Of a DNA stretch of 64,000 bases, positions 62,294 to 64,000 are shown one piece after another. Source of the stretch: Aphanothece cf. minutissima CCALA 015 (GTDB lineage Bacteria; Cyanobacteriota; Cyanobacteriia; PCC-6307; Cyanobiaceae); the NCBI GenBank assembly GCA_003003925.1, contig PVWP01000010.1, positions 1-64,000 of the forward strand. The letters are read 5' to 3'. The position numbers were made by a program, and so were the translations under genes. Every line of letters begins with the position of its first letter. Position 1 is the first letter of the stretch. Under the pieces are notes generated by a model. That model was not told the DNA's origin, did no database searches, and saw nothing but the letters and a program-made list of their open reading frames with translations.

Positions 62294-62502
62294 GGCTGGG
62301 GTCGGGCCCCTGGGGTCATGGTGGCGGCGAGAGCCGGCAGATGGCACCATCCTGCCGTGCCGGGACCGTCATCCGGGGGCGGACAGTTGACAAGGCATCG
62401 CCCGTCACCGGCGTCCCCGCACATTTCCAGTTAGCGTTGGCACACTCAATCGGCTGTCGGCACTTCCGCTTCTGATTTCATCGTGATGCCGAGGAGATGC
62501 CC

Positions 62503-63288
62503 GTGGCCCAGGACAAGCTGACTGACCCAGGAGGAACACCTCGCCGCGTCCTCGTGGTCGACCCCCACGCGACCCTCCGCACGGTTCTTGCCCAGCGTCT
62601 GCGCCAGGATGGGCATCTGGCCGCCGCCGTCGCCACGGCCCGCGAAGCCCTGGAGATCTGCCAGGAGCAGTCCCCCGATCTGCTGGTGAGCGCCGAGCTG
62701 CTCGAGGAGACCTCGGCCCTGCGCCTCGCCGCCCAGCTGCACTGCCAGGTGATGGTGCTCACGGCCCGCTCCGGTTCGGAACCCGTGGTGGCCCTGCTCG
62801 ATGCCGGCGCCGACGACGTGCTGCGCAAGCCCTTCGGGCTTGAAGAGCTGGCGGCCCGCTGCCGCACCCTGCTGCGCCGCAGCGGCAGCGGTCTCCAGGA
62901 ACGGGTCTGTGTGGGCCCCCTGGAAGTGCACCTGCTGCTGCGTCAGGTCACCCTGCGGGACCAGCCGGTGGAGCTCAGCCCGCGGGAGTTTGCCCTGCTC
63001 TGCGCCCTGCTGATGCCGCCGGGGGTGGTGCGCAGCCGCCAGGAACTGCTGCGCATGGCCTGGCCCCCCTTCAGTGGCGGCCCCCGCTCGGTCGACACCC
63101 AGGTGCTGACCCTGCGCCGCAAGCTCGAACAGGCCGGCCTCGGCGAGGGCGGCGCCATCGAAACGATGCGGCAGCAGGGTTACCGCTTCAGTCTCGACAC
63201 CCTGCCGGAGTTCAGCGAGGAGGCTGCTGGCGCCGCAGGCTCGGGTCTGCTGGTGTCGTCCCCAAGCAGCGCCTCCCGCCTCAACTAG
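62503..63288 (+). CDS. PhoB/OmpR-type response regulator without phospho-acceptor Asp
   Basis: DNA-binding regulator of 261 residues. A GAGGAG 6 nt before GTG 62503 favours this start over ATG 62497, which directly abuts it. The receiver keeps VLVVDPHATLR, VMVLTAR (Thr87) and LRKPF (Lys109), but the phospho-acceptor position reads PDLLVSAELLE, with Ala64 where Asp is expected, and the acidic pocket is DP, not DD/DE. The winged helix is intact: LSPREFALLCALLMPPGVV, RSVDTQVLTLRRKLE and MRQQGYRF. A phosphorylation-independent regulator is inferred. Confidence 0.88.
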   Translation: MAQDKLTDPGGTPRRVLVVDPHATLRTVLAQRLRQDGHLAAAVATAREALEICQEQSPDLLVSAELLEETSALRLAAQLHCQVMVLTARSGSEPVVALLDAGADDVLRKPFGLEELAARCRTLLRRSGSGLQERVCVGPLEVHLLLRQVTLRDQPVELSPREFALLCALLMPPGVVRSRQELLRMAWPPFSGGPRSVDTQVLTLRRKLEQAGLGEGGAIETMRQQGYRFSLDTLPEFSEEAAGAAGSGLLVSSPSSASRLN

Positions 63289-63294
63289 GGACGT

Positions 63295-63843
63295 TCAGGC
63301 CGGCCGCAGAATCAGGGCCGCCGCTTCCCCCGCAAGCAGGAGCCCACACAGCAGGGCCAGCAGCCGGTAGGTCCAGGGTGGGCTGATCCGACCGATGCCC
63401 TCGGTGGCGATGCCGGTGGCGGAGCTGAAGCGCTCCAGAAAGTCCTCGAAACGGGCCACCCGTTGGGGCAGCAGCCAGGCGGCGCCACTGCGTTCCCCCT
63501 CGGAGCTGGCCGTGCGCACGTAGTACACCCTTCCGCCCTGGCTGGTGGTGACCGGGGTGAGGGCGGTGATGCGATCCCAGGGCAGCTGCCAGCCACGGCG
63601 CAGCAGCCAGGAGCACCAGGGGGGATGGCCCACCCGCAGCTGGCGCTCGTCCAGCTCGACCCGCTCACTGGTGATGGCGACCACCAGCAGCAGGCCGGCG
63701 ATGGCGGCCAGCAGCAGGGGCAGGCGCAGGGATGGCGGCGCCAGCACCGGCAGGGGCAGGACGAGGGCCAGGTAAAGGGCGAGCAGGGTGAAGCGGATCA
63801 GCGGCGCCATCGGGTAGCGCTGGGCCGTCGGGGTGGGGCTCAT
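63295..63843 (-). CDS. Membrane protein with PH-like domain, unknown
   Basis: Protein of 182 residues. Two N-terminal spans (LIRFTLLALYLALVLPLPVLA and LRLPLLLAAIAGLLLVVAI), a cytoplasmic middle with a PH-like strand series (VELDERQLRVGHPPW, PWDRITALTPVTTSQGGRVYYV) and a C-terminal span (YRLLALLCGLLLAGEAAALIL). No enzyme motif. It is convergent with the response regulator, 6 nt apart, and its ATG overlaps the preceding small gene by 4 nt. Confidence 0.7.
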   Translation of the reverse strand: MSPTPTAQRYPMAPLIRFTLLALYLALVLPLPVLAPPSLRLPLLLAAIAGLLLVVAITSERVELDERQLRVGHPPWCSWLLRRGWQLPWDRITALTPVTTSQGGRVYYVRTASSEGERSGAAWLLPQRVARFEDFLERFSSATGIATEGIGRISPPWTYRLLALLCGLLLAGEAAALILRPA

Positions 63844-63998
63844 CGGTCGTCGGGGGAACCGGGCAGGGGCTCGATCACCTCCGAGGGCTGGTAGCGGCCC
63901 CCGAACACCTCCGCCTCCCGCCCTTTCCAGAACTCGCCCAGCCGCATCAGGTCGGCGTGGGCCTCCCCGAGCCGTTCGACGTACTCGTTGGGCTCCAT
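63840..63998 (-). CDS. Small acidic protein or C-terminal end of a gene beyond the window
   Basis: Frame of 52 residues from an ATG 2 nt inside the window edge: MEPNEYVERLGEAHADLMRLG, then EFWKGREAEVFGGRYQPSEV and an acidic end. The stop overlaps the next start (ATGA), so it belongs to the same operon. The frame may extend beyond the window, so completeness is unknown. No family recognised. Confidence 0.5.
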   Translation of the reverse strand: MEPNEYVERLGEAHADLMRLGEFWKGREAEVFGGRYQPSEVIEPLPGSPDDR

Positions 63999-64000
63999 GG

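Overview
The window is a high-GC cyanobacterial chromosome segment, most likely from a picocyanobacterium of the Synechococcus/Cyanobium type. The phototroph markers seen are a PsbP-like photosystem II lipoprotein, Ycf54 (Mg-protoporphyrin monomethyl ester cyclase factor), a CmpABCD-type transporter with the fused ATPase/binding-protein subunit known from cyanobacteria, DUF1400 proteins, a Nif11-domain peptide and a NadM-Nudix fusion. Coding density is very high, genes often overlap by 4 nt, and GTG/TTG starts are common. No rRNA, tRNA, CRISPR array or insertion sequence was found.

Layout. 0.1-3.0 kb: a small conserved protein and two DUF1400 proteins. 3.1-8.4 kb: a four-gene ABC uptake operon on the minus strand. 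Its binding protein reads as bicarbonate-type CmpA rather than nitrate-type NrtA, and the operon carries an undetected 49-residue membrane micro-ORF between cmpB and cmpC. 8.6-10.3 kb: the operon's promoter region, a PsiE-like membrane protein, a CRP/FNR-family regulator whose promoter shares a 20-nt block with that of cmpA, and an orphan rho-independent terminator that suggests a small RNA. 10.5-17.1 kb: mixed housekeeping and envelope genes (DCC oxidoreductase, acyltransferase, MarC, lipase, methyltransferase, exported Mn superoxide dismutase, cupin). 17.1-18.6 kb: a Nif11-like protein, the wreck of a P-type ATPase and a thermonuclease. 18.6-21.1 kb: NAD salvage (NadV, NadM-Nudix). 21.4-29.7 kb: a hypothetical gene, a phosphoribosyltransferase/kinase/DOMON operon, lipA-recR, and a PsbP / FAD oxidase / HlyD-type secretion protein / small membrane protein operon.

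29.7-34.7 kb looks different. It is visibly richer in A/T and holds a solitary NMT1-type binding protein, a hybrid histidine kinase broken by a one-base frameshift in its GAF domain, and a GAF-GGDEF protein whose GGDEF motif is degenerate. This looks like a transferred, decaying ligand-sensing module. 34.8-41.4 kb is a minus-strand envelope cluster of two FUSC-type transporters, an OprB-like porin, a TolC-like channel and a CLC-family protein.

41.5-48.5 kb: MgtC, an LCP-family protein, an ABC exporter, a glycine-rich RRM protein, a DEAD-box helicase (the last two typical of cold acclimation in cyanobacteria) and a small cupin. 48.9-58.3 kb: recC-recB-recD with 4-nt overlaps behind a metallophosphatase. 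58.4-64 kb: ycf54-pdxJ, a PlsC-like acyltransferase, a secreted protein, bolA-grxD, and a PhoB-type response regulator lacking its phospho-acceptor aspartate.
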